The position numbers were made by a program, and so were the translations under genes. The notes under the pieces were generated by a model, which did no database searches, had not been told where the DNA came from, and worked only from the letters and a program-made list of their open reading frames with translations. Below, piece after piece: positions 53,068 through 61,460 of a stretch of 64,000 bases of DNA. Within the stretch, counting starts at the first letter, position 1, and every line of letters starts with the position of its first letter. Source of the stretch: DAOULT01 sp964646625 (GTDB taxonomy: Bacteria; Chloroflexota; Anaerolineae; CAZYHC01); assembly GCA_964646625.1 (NCBI GenBank), contig CAZYHC010000019.1:1-64000 (forward strand), read 5' to 3'.

Positions 53068-56000
53068 ATGAACGGCGAGGCAGTCCGGCTTGATTCCAAA
53101 TGGGGCCGGATTATTCTGGAAGAAGGCTACATAAGGCGCATTCAAAACGTGGAGTTCGGGTCCGGCAAGACCGTCACAGAGAGCATCACCGTGCGCGCCG
53201 GCGGCAAAGAGACGGTGCTGGCGGCCAGTGACCTCAAGTTCAATGCCGGAGGACTGACCACCTGGGGGCTGGAAGGGCTGGAAGTAACACGACGGGTGAC
53301 CCTCAGCCCGCAAGAGGACGAACCCCGTGAGATCAGCTTTGCGGTGGAAATCACCTGCCGCAACCTGGACGAGGGCAAGAAAGATGTCGAGGTGGTGTGG
53401 TCCCTTAAGCCCTGGGGAATCAATGTGGCTTCTATCCGTGGTCGAGATAAGGAGTTCTGGGGCGAACATCCGGGCCGCGATCTGGAGGGTCAGGAGCTTG
53501 CCATTTCACTCGGCAATTACAGGAGCCTGTACATCACCAACGCAGGCCACATCGTCCAACCCCGGTCGGTTGCCTACGATCGCGAGCGGGGCCGTGTGGA
53601 CCTGACCTATGCTTTCCCCCTGTGGCGGAAGGGAAGCGCGGAGCGAGTCTCGATCAAGGGACAGTTCTTCCTGCAAGTGGAGTCGGTTTTCAGCCGCACG
53701 GCGTTCCTCGTTTCTAACGACTCCTGGGAGGGAGGATGTGTGGCGGCCTCCTGCCTCTCGGCCAGAGAGATGGTCACCGAAAAACTACCGTCTACGGGGC
53801 TGACCTACCTGGAGCAGATCAGGCATTATCCCTACTGGCGTCACCGCTTCGCCGATATGTACACTCCTCTGTTCTGGTTCGAGGAGGTGCTGCCCGAATC
53901 GGCCATCGAGGCTCTGATGAACTTTCCCTATCACCTGGATGCCGTTTTTCTGGTGGGCGAGGTCAGGCCCGTCTCCAATCTGAAAAAGCTGCTGGCCCTC
54001 ATCTGGCAGATGAAAGGTAGGGCTATCCTCCACATTTTCACCGCCGATCAAGGCTATCGGCGCCAGGTGGAAGATTTCAAAGACTTCTTGAAGCTGGACA
54101 TCGGCCTCCAGGCCGGCAGGGGTCGCGACGTCACCGAAGTGGAAGTCATCCGCATCCATCCTGTCGAGAACCTGTCCGTCGATATCCGGCGGGTGTTGGA
54201 GGAAGAGTTTCTACAGTGCGATTTCGAGAGCGAACGGATCGTGGTCATCCCTCGTGGATCGCCTGTCGTGACCAAACTGGGGGCGGTAGCCGCTCCGCTG
54301 GCCAGGTATCTGGTCGTGCCTCTGTTGCCTGTGGGCGAAAGGCTGTCCAGTAAAGAGATCGATTACATCAAAGGGCTGCGGGCCAAAAAAGCTATCCTGA
54401 TCGGCAAAAAAGACGAGACGCGTCGGCTCCAGGCTGCGCTGGACGAAGCCGGGCTGCGTCTGGATTACGACGAAATCTCCGGCTACGATGAGTACGAAGT
54501 CTCGCGCGAGGTGGCCTTACGCCTGCTCGGCCACCGTCTGGTGGACCGCCTGCTATGGGAGATAGAAGGGGATGGGAAGCGGGGGCCCTCTTTCTGGCCT
54601 CAAGCGCTGGAGCAGTTGGCCGAAGGCGACCCCGACTTCCTCGAAGTCAGGGAGGACTTCGAGAGACTCCAACGGCGGGTGGCTAGGGGCAAGGCGGAGG
54701 CCAGGGATATCGAGGATTTCTATGCTCCGCTGACCGACGACCGGCAATTGCTGGCTGTTCTGCTGAGAAAGCTGGCCTCCAGGGAAGTGAGCGCCGAGAT
54801 AGGGGAGGGGTTCCAGGACTTCTGCCGGGATCCAGAGCGCAGGCTGACGGATATGATGGTGGTCACCGATGTCTCGCTGGACGAGATGTACCACGATTTC
54901 AACACCGCTCTCTCGGCGGCCACCTACGCCAGCGCCAGGAACGCGCTCTTGATGCTGACCCGCACCCTGGACCGGGGCCGCCTGGTGCAGATCACCGAGC
55001 TGATGGACGACCTCATCAGCGATTTTGAGCTGCGCAGCCAGCTTGATTTCGAGCGGGAGTTTGCCAAAGACCTGCTCGGTCTGGGCGAAGCTATTTATTA
55101 CGTTATCCCTCAGCCCAGCCGTGAACTTTTGTACCTGGTCGAGCCGCGCAGCCTCGTCCTGGCTCCTTCTCAGGCCAATGCCGCTATCCCTTACGAGCTG
55201 ATGTATGACCGGGAAAAAGCCTCTTTTCTCAGCCTGAATTATAGCTTTGGGCGGTTCTCGGCTCTTTCCGCCCAGGATACCGCCAGCCTGATGGCGGTAT
55301 CCGCTGGCCGGGAGGAGATTCCGCCCGGCGAAGAGATCGCGCCGGTGATCATATCCAATCCCACCCAGGACCTGCCCAGCGCCGCAGTGGAGGGTCGTCT
55401 GGTGCGCGATCTTTTCCTGCAAGCGGGGCTGCCCCAGGAAAGGGTCAAATTTTTCGAAACCTTCAAGGCCAGGGAAAAGGTATGGGACCAGAACGCGTCC
55501 AGCGTCAACGTGGTGCACTACGCCGGCCACGGCGATTTCGACGCCATCATGCCCCTGGCCAGCCGCCTGCTGCTGGCCGATCAGGACCTGACCGCCCTGG
55601 ACATCCTGTACAAGATCAAGTTTGCCCGGCTGCCCATCGTGTTCGCCAACGCCTGCATCTCGGGACGGATGGGCACCGCCCAGGGATTGCCCTACAGTTT
55701 TCTGCGGGCCGGTGCGCCTAACTACGTGGGCAGTCTGTGGCCGGTGGGAGACGTTCAGGCTTTGATCTTCTCCGTAGTGTTCTACTCCAAGCTGTTATCG
55801 GGCTACGACATCGGGGAAGCGGTGCGGGCCGGTAAGGTGGCCGGTTATACCCTGGAGAGGGAGAAAATGGCCGATTTCACCTGGGCTTCGTTCCTGATGT
55901 ATGGCGATCCATCGTTTGTCCTGGTCGGGGCGGGCCAGCCCGACGCCCAACAGTGCGAAACCATGATCCGGGCCGGGCTGGATAAAGCTATCGGAGAGTT

Positions 56001-56082
56001 AAGGGGGCTGGGTTTTGAGAAAGCGTTTGTCGAGGAGTTAAGAGCTCGGATCGATAACATTGTGCAGGCCGTGTGCCCATAA
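53068..56082 (+). CDS. CHAT-domain protein with long N-terminal region
   Basis: 1004 residues from the ATG at 53068, preceded by GGAGG (53056-53060); an ATG at 53053 overlaps that ribosome site. Residues 1-about 700 contain a beta-rich N-terminus (RIILEEGYIRRIQNVEFGSG) and a helical middle, with no domain I recognise. The C-terminal CHAT domain has His821 in HYAGHGDFD and Cys863 in VFANACISGR, plus SLWPVGD typical of the family. It is not in the operon proper, being separated from the ATPase gene by 291 bases, but it is collinear. It could be an independent protease or a second effector of the system. Confidence 0.84.
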   Translation: MNGEAVRLDSKWGRIILEEGYIRRIQNVEFGSGKTVTESITVRAGGKETVLAASDLKFNAGGLTTWGLEGLEVTRRVTLSPQEDEPREISFAVEITCRNLDEGKKDVEVVWSLKPWGINVASIRGRDKEFWGEHPGRDLEGQELAISLGNYRSLYITNAGHIVQPRSVAYDRERGRVDLTYAFPLWRKGSAERVSIKGQFFLQVESVFSRTAFLVSNDSWEGGCVAASCLSAREMVTEKLPSTGLTYLEQIRHYPYWRHRFADMYTPLFWFEEVLPESAIEALMNFPYHLDAVFLVGEVRPVSNLKKLLALIWQMKGRAILHIFTADQGYRRQVEDFKDFLKLDIGLQAGRGRDVTEVEVIRIHPVENLSVDIRRVLEEEFLQCDFESERIVVIPRGSPVVTKLGAVAAPLARYLVVPLLPVGERLSSKEIDYIKGLRAKKAILIGKKDETRRLQAALDEAGLRLDYDEISGYDEYEVSREVALRLLGHRLVDRLLWEIEGDGKRGPSFWPQALEQLAEGDPDFLEVREDFERLQRRVARGKAEARDIEDFYAPLTDDRQLLAVLLRKLASREVSAEIGEGFQDFCRDPERRLTDMMVVTDVSLDEMYHDFNTALSAATYASARNALLMLTRTLDRGRLVQITELMDDLISDFELRSQLDFEREFAKDLLGLGEAIYYVIPQPSRELLYLVEPRSLVLAPSQANAAIPYELMYDREKASFLSLNYSFGRFSALSAQDTASLMAVSAGREEIPPGEEIAPVIISNPTQDLPSAAVEGRLVRDLFLQAGLPQERVKFFETFKAREKVWDQNASSVNVVHYAGHGDFDAIMPLASRLLLADQDLTALDILYKIKFARLPIVFANACISGRMGTAQGLPYSFLRAGAPNYVGSLWPVGDVQALIFSVVFYSKLLSGYDIGEAVRAGKVAGYTLEREKMADFTWASFLMYGDPSFVLVGAGQPDAQQCETMIRAGLDKAIGELRGLGFEKAFVEELRARIDNIVQAVCP

Positions 56083-56180
56083 TACAGAGAGGAACAACCT
56101 CGCCCCAGACGAAGAACCAGAGGGTGCAGCAATGAGACGCTGCCCCCCCTGGTTCAAACTGCAAGGTTTTGCTTTTGCCC

Positions 56181-56690
56181 CTAGGTCTGCTCCCCCATTG
56201 CGCACCAGGTCCGCAGGCCGGTTTTCATCAGTATGACCGCGATGGTAACGGCGATAGAAGTCAGGATGGCGGGCAGGTTCAGGGTGGTCATAACCGTAGG
56301 GATCAGTACGGTCAGCAGTTTTTCGGCATCCTGGAGCAGTTTGGCGATCTCTTCCTTGCACACCCCATCATCGGTGCAGATCGCCCTTCTCAACTCCACC
56401 TCGAACTGCTGGAGGAAGCTTTTACCGCTCTGGACCAGCTCGCTGGTAGCCTGGCTGATGTGTCGGGTCTCCTCCTCCATTTCTACGCGGTAGCGGTCGA
56501 TAGAGCGCACGTCGCGTACGGCCGTTTTTGCCAGGGTTGCCGTCCTCTGGGCGGCCTGGGTCAACTGGGCCGCCCTGGTGGGGTTGGTCTGGGCCCCCAG
56601 TGCGGCGTAAAGATCGTCCTGGGGCAGGTCCAAAAGACTTAATGCTTCGGCCACAACTTCCCTTGAAATTTTCTGGGGCTTATCGCTCAT
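56181..56690 (-). CDS. Small helical protein with hydrophobic C-terminus
   Basis: 169 residues. The first 120 are helical (EALSLLDLPQDDLYAALGAQ, DRYRVEMEEETRHISQ) without a signal peptide. Residues about 130-157 are hydrophobic (LTVLIPTVMTTLNLPAILT) and could insert in the membrane. It has its own promoter (TTGCCT, 17 nt, TATAAT at 56755-56727) and converges with the second CHAT gene. By analogy with CHAT-activated pore proteins in other systems I suggest that it is a candidate substrate. No cleavage site is evident. It could also be a small housekeeping membrane protein. Confidence 0.6.
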   Translation of the reverse strand: MSDKPQKISREVVAEALSLLDLPQDDLYAALGAQTNPTRAAQLTQAAQRTATLAKTAVRDVRSIDRYRVEMEEETRHISQATSELVQSGKSFLQQFEVELRRAICTDDGVCKEEIAKLLQDAEKLLTVLIPTVMTTLNLPAILTSIAVTIAVILMKTGLRTWCAMGEQT

Positions 56691-56726
56691 TTTGTCACGT
56701 CCCTCCTTTCGTGCTTTTGTGGTTAG

Positions 56727-56755
56727 ATTATATCATCCTTTGAGGCTGAAGGCAA
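56727..56755 (-). promoter_or_regulatory. Promoter of the small helical protein gene
   Basis: On the minus strand TTGCCT (56755-56750), 17 nt and TATAAT (56732-56727), with a short leader to the start at 56690. Confidence 0.5.
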
Positions 56756-56760
56756 CTCTA

Positions 56761-57408
56761 TCACAAGTCGAGAAACATCTCATGGCGGGTAGCTTCGCCA
56801 GGGGGAACGACCACAAATTCTTCGTCCCAGGGCCCCTGGGCCATTTTTCTGATCAGCGCGGTGGAGCCCTCGATCTCTTCGTAACGTAGCTCGAACAGCC
56901 GAGCCACCTGGCGGGCATAAGCGCGGTAACGGTCCAGGTCGTAATTGCCGGTGTTGATCAGGGCCAGACGGGTGTAGTTATTCAGAGCCAGGCGGGCCAG
57001 CGCCAGGGCCCGTTCCTGGTCGTAACGCTCCCGCAAACGCTGATACTGGCTGTACGGGGTATCGCCGGCCTCGATCCAGCCCTTGGTCAAATAGAAGGTG
57101 CCCGGCTCACGGCGGAACTGCCGCAGGTACTCATCCCGCGAGCCCAGAAAAATGGCAATACAATCGTCCACCCTGGGCACTACCAGGTGGCAGCCAGGCG
57201 AACTAAGCCCTACCGTGCCCCTGGCGCATAGCCCATAGCCCAGCAGGATGGTATCCTCTTCCTTAACCTGGTCGATCTTTTCCTGCAAAGTGCGCTGGAG
57301 TTGTTCGGGATGGACGTGTAACCCGAAATCCAGCCTCTCATACTGCGCATCTGCGGGCAGGAAGTGGACCAGTTCTTCGAAGACGGTGGCGCAGGCGATA
57401 ACTTTCAT
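56761..57408 (-). CDS. DUF1638-family protein
   Basis: 215 residues. The pattern VIACATVFEELVHFLP at the start, ILLGYGLCARGTVGL and DDCIAIFLGSRDEY are those of DUF1638, found mainly in anaerobes and methylotrophs, often near corrinoid methyltransferases. Cys6 and Cys in GYGLC may be functional. No corrinoid genes are adjacent here. The gene is 4 nt from the glycosyltransferase gene and on the same strand, so a shared transcript is likely. Confidence 0.75.
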   Translation of the reverse strand: MKVIACATVFEELVHFLPADAQYERLDFGLHVHPEQLQRTLQEKIDQVKEEDTILLGYGLCARGTVGLSSPGCHLVVPRVDDCIAIFLGSRDEYLRQFRREPGTFYLTKGWIEAGDTPYSQYQRLRERYDQERALALARLALNNYTRLALINTGNYDLDRYRAYARQVARLFELRYEEIEGSTALIRKMAQGPWDEEFVVVPPGEATRHEMFLDL

Positions 57409-57412
57409 ACTA

Positions 57413-58129
57413 CTACTTTTCCGTCCACAACTGCCAACGAAAACGGATCAGCTCTCGGAAGGCGCGGGTGATGACATCGAGGCGGGCGCCCGTCTGGCTG
57501 CCCGCAGTGCGCGGCAGATGGCTGACGGGCACCTCGCGTATCCTGTACCCGCGGCGTTTGGCCCGCACCAGGAACTCGGCGCTGAAAGTGGCCCCCCTCG
57601 ATTTGATGTCGATGTTGTCGATGATCTCCCGCCTGAAGAGCTTAAAAGCACAGTCGATGTCTCTAACGGTGTAGCCAAAAAGGAGGGTGACCAGCGCCGT
57701 CCAGCCCCAGCCATAGAGCAGGCGATGAAAAGGGTCGCGGCGCGGAGCACGATAGCCAGCCACAAGGTCGGCCTCCTCGACGAGCGGCAGCAGTTTGCCG
57801 ATCTCGGCGACCTCGAACTGCTTGTCGGAATCGGTGAAGAATACAAAGTCGCGGGTGGCGCTGATGAACCCGTCGTAAAGAGCCGCCCCGTAACCCTTGT
57901 TGACCTGGTGTTGCACCAATCGCACCTGGGGATGGTCGGCGGCCAGCTTACGCACCACCTCTGCCGTCTTATCGCGGCTGCCGTCATCGACCACGACGAC
58001 CTCGTAATCGTCGCTGAGCGGCGCCATGACTTCCAGCACTTCGCTCACCATGGGCCCGACGTTGGCCTCCTCGTTGTAGGCTGGCATCACCACCGATATA
58101 GATATATTCGGCAAACTATCTCTCCCCAT
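57413..58129 (-). CDS. Family 2 glycosyltransferase, polyprenyl-phosphate-mannose/glucose synthase type
   Basis: 238 residues. It carries the GT-A signature VVMPAYNEEANVGPMV, DDGSRDKTAE and the acceptor-site FFTDSDKQF. RDIDCAFKLFRRE is also typical. No membrane segments are present, so it resembles soluble dolichol-phosphate mannosyltransferases. It transfers a sugar from a nucleotide donor to a polyprenyl phosphate. The product could feed the membrane glycosyltransferase at 33091, which is only a pathway guess. The start is at 58129 (preferred start may be internal). Confidence 0.85.
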   Translation of the reverse strand: MGRDSLPNISISVVMPAYNEEANVGPMVSEVLEVMAPLSDDYEVVVVDDGSRDKTAEVVRKLAADHPQVRLVQHQVNKGYGAALYDGFISATRDFVFFTDSDKQFEVAEIGKLLPLVEEADLVAGYRAPRRDPFHRLLYGWGWTALVTLLFGYTVRDIDCAFKLFRREIIDNIDIKSRGATFSAEFLVRAKRRGYRIREVPVSHLPRTAGSQTGARLDVITRAFRELIRFRWQLWTEK

Positions 58130-58133
58130 CCCG

Positions 58134-58379
58134 CTAATCCGTCCGTCCCCCGATCAATTTTAATTTCTGGACGCGGGGCAGGCGACGTAAAACCGCCTCC
58201 CGCCGTTGAGCCTCGCCCCGCGTAGGGCATTCCTCGTAATAAGCCAGACGCACCGGCCGACGCCCACGAGTATACCGCCCCCCTCGGCCGGCGTTGTGGG
58301 CCTGCAAACGACGCTCCAGGTCTGTGGTCCAACCGGTGTAGAAGGTGCCGTCCGCGCATTCTAGGATGTATACGAACAC
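58134..58379 (-). CDS. GIY-YIG endonuclease-like protein
   Basis: 81 residues from GTG 58379, with GGGAG ten bases upstream; a TTG at 58406 is also in frame. The opening VFVYILECADGTFYTGWT gives the YIL..YTG form of GIY-YIG. The Arg (DLERRLQAHN) and Glu (RGEAQRREA) of the active site are present. Stand-alone proteins of this kind are common and may act in DNA repair or mobile element biology. The 4-nt gap to the glycosyltransferase gene suggests a shared transcript. Confidence 0.8.
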   Translation of the reverse strand: MFVYILECADGTFYTGWTTDLERRLQAHNAGRGGRYTRGRRPVRLAYYEECPTRGEAQRREAVLRRLPRVQKLKLIGGRTD

Positions 58380-58506
58380 AGTTGACCCACTCCCTTCCGT
58401 TTGCAAGGGTAATTTTACTCGATATGGTCAGGAAAGGCAAACATAAAGCCGTTTAACCTCCAGACTGTCCCGTAACGAGCTCCTGGAACACGCACATCGC
58501 GACTCC

Positions 58507-58536
58507 TTGCGAATACGGAGATAATCGTGTTATAAT
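58507..58536 (+). promoter_or_regulatory. Promoter of the DUF433 gene
   Basis: TTGCGA (58507-58512), 18 nt and TATAAT (58531-58536), 44 bases before the ATG. Confidence 0.45.
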
Positions 58537-58579
58537 AAAGCAGAAAGCACAAAAACCGGAGAGTCAAGAGGGAAAAAGA

Positions 58580-58795
58580 ATGGATTGGCGAGAACGGATC
58601 TCGGTAGACCCCCTGATCTGTCACGGCAAAGCTTGCATCAGGGGCACGCGTATTATGGTTTCGGTTATCCTGGATAATCTGGCTGCAGGTGTAGACCCAG
58701 AAGAAATCCTGGAGAGTTACCCCTCGCTAAGCCTGGAAGACATCCAGGCCGCCATCGCCTACGCCGCGGAACTGACACGTGAAGAGGAAGCGTAA
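58580..58795 (+). CDS. DUF433 antitoxin-like protein
   Basis: 71 residues. It matches the DUF433 pattern: RISVDPLICHGKACIRGTRI, then VILDNLAAGVDPEEIL and YPSLSLEDIQAAIAYA. The family often forms the antitoxin partner of a PIN-like DUF5615 toxin encoded just downstream. Here the next gene is comEA on the opposite strand, so no partner is visible and this may be an orphan. AGAGGG precedes the start. Confidence 0.8.
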   Translation: MDWRERISVDPLICHGKACIRGTRIMVSVILDNLAAGVDPEEILESYPSLSLEDIQAAIAYAAELTREEEA

Positions 58796-58801
58796 CCGAG
58801 A

Positions 58802-59440
58802 TTACACGGTGATCAGGTCTTTAATCTGCTCAAATTTAGCCTCTCCGATGCCTGACACCTTTTTGATGTCCTCGATAGACTGGAAGGGCCCGTGAGCCTC
58901 CCGATACTCGACGATCCTTTGCGCCAGAACAGGGCCTATCCCCGGCAGTTGTTCTAACTCTGCGGCGGTGGCCGTATTGACGTTGATCTTGGCGCCGGGT
59001 TGAGGAGGCTGCACAGGTGAAGGAGTGGGAGGGGCTTCTCCGCTGGTGGGTGATGGGGGCAGGTTCTCTTCCCCTTTTTGGGGCACGTGGACCTGCTCCC
59101 CGTTCTGCAAGGGGCGGGCCAGGTTAAGGCGCGTCAGGTCGGCCTCTGCTGTGGCGCCGCCGGCGGCCTCGATAGCGTTTTTGACGATGCTTTGGGGAGC
59201 CAGGGCGTAGACGTCGGGACGAGCTACCGCCCCGCTGACGTAGACCATCAGGGGGATGGGCGTGGCAGTAAGGGTGGATGTAGGAGTGGGGGTGAACGTG
59301 GGCGGGGGCACGATCTCAATGGCCGCGGGCCGGGGCCAGCTTACGACCAGAACCAGCCCGCCCATGACCATAAGATTACAGAGAAAATTCAGCACAAAGA
59401 TGAAAATGTAACCACGATTTTTCGTCAGCCAATCGTCCAT
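58802..59440 (-). CDS. comEA: ComEA-type DNA-binding protein (SLBB plus helix-hairpin-helix)
   Basis: 212 residues from the ATG at 59440; a GTG six bases upstream sits too near the ribosome site. One membrane anchor (about 11-37), a Thr/Pro linker, an SLBB domain (LMVYVSGAVARPDVYALAPQ) and a second linker lead to the C-terminal HhH pair (VNTATAAELEQLPGIGPVLAQR, VSGIGEAKFEQI). It binds DNA outside the membrane during natural uptake. No comEC lies in the window. Promoter on the minus strand: TTGCGC, 17 nt, TATAAT (59500-59472). Confidence 0.9.
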   Translation of the reverse strand: MDDWLTKNRGYIFIFVLNFLCNLMVMGGLVLVVSWPRPAAIEIVPPPTFTPTPTSTLTATPIPLMVYVSGAVARPDVYALAPQSIVKNAIEAAGGATAEADLTRLNLARPLQNGEQVHVPQKGEENLPPSPTSGEAPPTPSPVQPPQPGAKINVNTATAAELEQLPGIGPVLAQRIVEYREAHGPFQSIEDIKKVSGIGEAKFEQIKDLITV

Positions 59441-59576
59441 CCTCACGGTCCCCCTTTGCCTGCTACATTACATTATACCGTAGAGTCTCGGTCAGCGCAA
59501 GATGAAATCCGACGCTCACGGAACGCCACACCGGCCATTTAGGCGAACGAAAGATTGAAGCTGAAGGGAAAAAGCA

Positions 59577-60143
59577 ATGGAGACGACAATGATCGCCTTG
59601 CTCAGCGGAGAGATCGGAGCAGGCAAAACCACTATCTGTCAGCGGGTTCTGGCTTTGGCTCGTAAAAGGGGCTACCGGTGTGGCGGCTTGTTGACTCCGG
59701 CCATCTTTGACCAGGACGGGAACAAGATCGGGATAGAGGCCCTCGATCCGCTGAGCGGTCAAAGCTGGACTCTGGCCCGCGCCGACCGGCCTATGGATGG
59801 GCCACAGACAGGGCGCTATCACTTTGAGGCCAGAGCCTTACAACGATGCCTGACGGCTATCGAGCAGGGAGCAACAGAGGGCGACCTGTTGCTGATCGAT
59901 GAGATCGGCCCTCTGGAGTTGGAGCAGGAAAAAGGTCTGTCTCCCGTCCTGGATATTCTGCTCCACACTCCACGAGTCCTGGTGGTGGTGCGCTCTGACC
60001 TTCTGGACCAGCTGGCCCGCAGGTGGCTGGCTTTTCCAAAATGCCAGGCCCCTCAGGTGGCGGTCTTCACCGTCACCGAGGAGAACCGGGAGGCTCTGCC
60101 GGAGCAGATCGGGGCCTGGTTGTTCAGCGGCATAAAACTCTGA
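59577..60143 (+). CDS. THEP1-type nucleoside triphosphatase
   Basis: 188 residues. Walker A SGEIGAGKTT (about 10-19) and the THEP1 signature LLIDEIGPLELEQ identify the family. It hydrolyses NTPs broadly. A Cys pair (RCGGLL) follows the P-loop. No operon partners. The end of the protein (REALPEQIGAWLF) is ordinary. Confidence in the family is good, role in the cell unknown. Confidence 0.82.
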   Translation: METTMIALLSGEIGAGKTTICQRVLALARKRGYRCGGLLTPAIFDQDGNKIGIEALDPLSGQSWTLARADRPMDGPQTGRYHFEARALQRCLTAIEQGATEGDLLLIDEIGPLELEQEKGLSPVLDILLHTPRVLVVVRSDLLDQLARRWLAFPKCQAPQVAVFTVTEENREALPEQIGAWLFSGIKL

Positions 60144-60203
60144 TCATACCCCTCTCTTCCCTCGCAGCCCTTTGTCCCTCTTCCCCCCTCAATATCACTT
60201 CCC

Positions 60204-60278
60204 CTTTACCTAATCTTAACTTAACCTCAACCTATTCTCAACCCAAAAATTCGGGGGATGTGCTATCATATGGTAGCA
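60204..60278 (+). promoter_or_regulatory. PhoP-box-like 11-bp direct repeat and -10 before the response regulator
   Basis: CTTTAC (60204), CTTAAC (60215), CTCAAC (60226) and CTCAAC (60237) repeat every 11 bp. TATCAT at 60264 lies 22 nt further and is embedded in the near-palindrome TGCTATCATATGGTAGCA (60261-60278). This suits autoregulation by an OmpR/PhoB-type protein. Confidence 0.55.
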
Positions 60279-60362
60279 TCAGGCGTGTTATACCTTTCTG
60301 TAGGGGGCATCTTCCATCGCCTGAGCCAGACCCGAAGCATCTCTACGGGGAGGAGGGTTTTA

Positions 60363-61058
60363 GTGAGGGAAAATTTATTAGTCATCGGCCCCAATGCCCA
60401 TTTCAACGAGGAAATTAGTCTGTGGCTTCAGACCAAAGGCTATACGGCTAATTCCGCCACCACCGAAGCAGAAGGGCTACGCAAGTTGCACGCCGATATT
60501 CCTATCCTGTTTCTCATCGACGTGAGCGGGACCACCGCCGAGATGAATGGCTGGCAATTCTGCCAGGGGGTGCGGGCTGTCTCCGATCTGCCCATCATCG
60601 TGATTACCGCTGCGGACGACCAGGACAGCCGGACAAAGATGGCTGAGATGGAAATTGAGGGTCATCTGGTGAAACCCCTCACCCAGAAAGCATTGATAGC
60701 CGAGATAAAAGACGTTCTGCAACGCGCCGCCCTGTCCACTTCGGAGAAAGGCGTAATACTTTACGTCGATGAGAACCTGAGCGTGAATTTATGCGCCCGC
60801 CAGATCGAAGTGCGAGGCCATTCCGTAAACCTGACTCCCAAGGAGTTCGAGCTGCTTTCCTGCCTGGTCAAAGAGGCCGGCCGTCTCTTCACCAGCGACG
60901 AGCTTCTGGAACGGGTCTGGAACGGCGAAGATGCCAACCGCGCCGCGCTGAAAGCCTACATCTGGCGTCTACGCCAGAAGATCGAAGAAACCCCCCACTG
61001 CCCCCAATACATCCTGACCCGCCGAGGTGTCGGCTACTTTTTCAAACCGCTATCCTGA
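60363..61058 (+). CDS. OmpR/PhoB-family response regulator
   Basis: 231 residues from GTG 60363, with GGAGG about nine bases upstream. The receiver has the phosphoacceptor Asp53 (FLIDVSG), Thr in VITAADD and the Lys in HLVKPLT. The usual acidic pair after the first strand is absent (the sequence there is LVIGPNAHF), so metal binding may be weak. The C-terminal winged helix (VNLTPKEFELLSCLVKEAGR and RRGVGYFF) is standard. No kinase gene is next to it. It overlaps the convergent hotdog gene by nine bases. Confidence 0.88.
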   Translation: MRENLLVIGPNAHFNEEISLWLQTKGYTANSATTEAEGLRKLHADIPILFLIDVSGTTAEMNGWQFCQGVRAVSDLPIIVITAADDQDSRTKMAEMEIEGHLVKPLTQKALIAEIKDVLQRAALSTSEKGVILYVDENLSVNLCARQIEVRGHSVNLTPKEFELLSCLVKEAGRLFTSDELLERVWNGEDANRAALKAYIWRLRQKIEETPHCPQYILTRRGVGYFFKPLS

Positions 61059-61460
61059 CTTTTGTGCTCCCCCCAGCATAACCATCGCCTCTCCGGTCAG
61101 GACCTTGAGCCGGTCCTGGTTGAAACACTCTGTCCGAAAAGTGACAATGCGCTGTCTCCCGTCGTAGGCGATAACCTGGATCAAGACGGTGATGGTATCG
61201 CCGATGCGCACGGCCTCCAAAAATCTGAGATTGTGGCTCAGCGGGATACAACCCGGCAAATCTTTGCTTATAAGGGCCGGGATCAGGCTGGCCGTCAACA
61301 TGCTGGGGACAATCCGCCCCTCAAAACGCGTCTTCCTGGCGTACTCCTCGTTCCAATATAATGGATTGCGGTCGTCCGTGATCTCGGCGAAAGCAGCCAC
61401 GTCCTCCTCAGTGATGAGCTTGCTGAACATGGCTTTATCGCCAACTTTCACTTCCTCCAC
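61050..61460 (-). CDS. Hotdog-fold MaoC/enoyl-CoA hydratase-like protein, catalytic His replaced
   Basis: 136 residues. The family pattern is clear: ITEEDVAAFAEITDDRNPLY and FEGRIVPSML. In active (R)-hydratases the NPLH position carries the catalytic His and the loop reads IAHGM; here they read NPLY and IVPSM. Hydratase activity is therefore doubtful. It may bind acyl-CoA or act as thioesterase-like protein. The stop overlaps the regulator gene and the start overlaps the glycosyltransferase gene by 13 bases. Confidence 0.75.
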   Translation of the reverse strand: MEEVKVGDKAMFSKLITEEDVAAFAEITDDRNPLYWNEEYARKTRFEGRIVPSMLTASLIPALISKDLPGCIPLSHNLRFLEAVRIGDTITVLIQVIAYDGRQRIVTFRTECFNQDRLKVLTGEAMVMLGGAQKSG

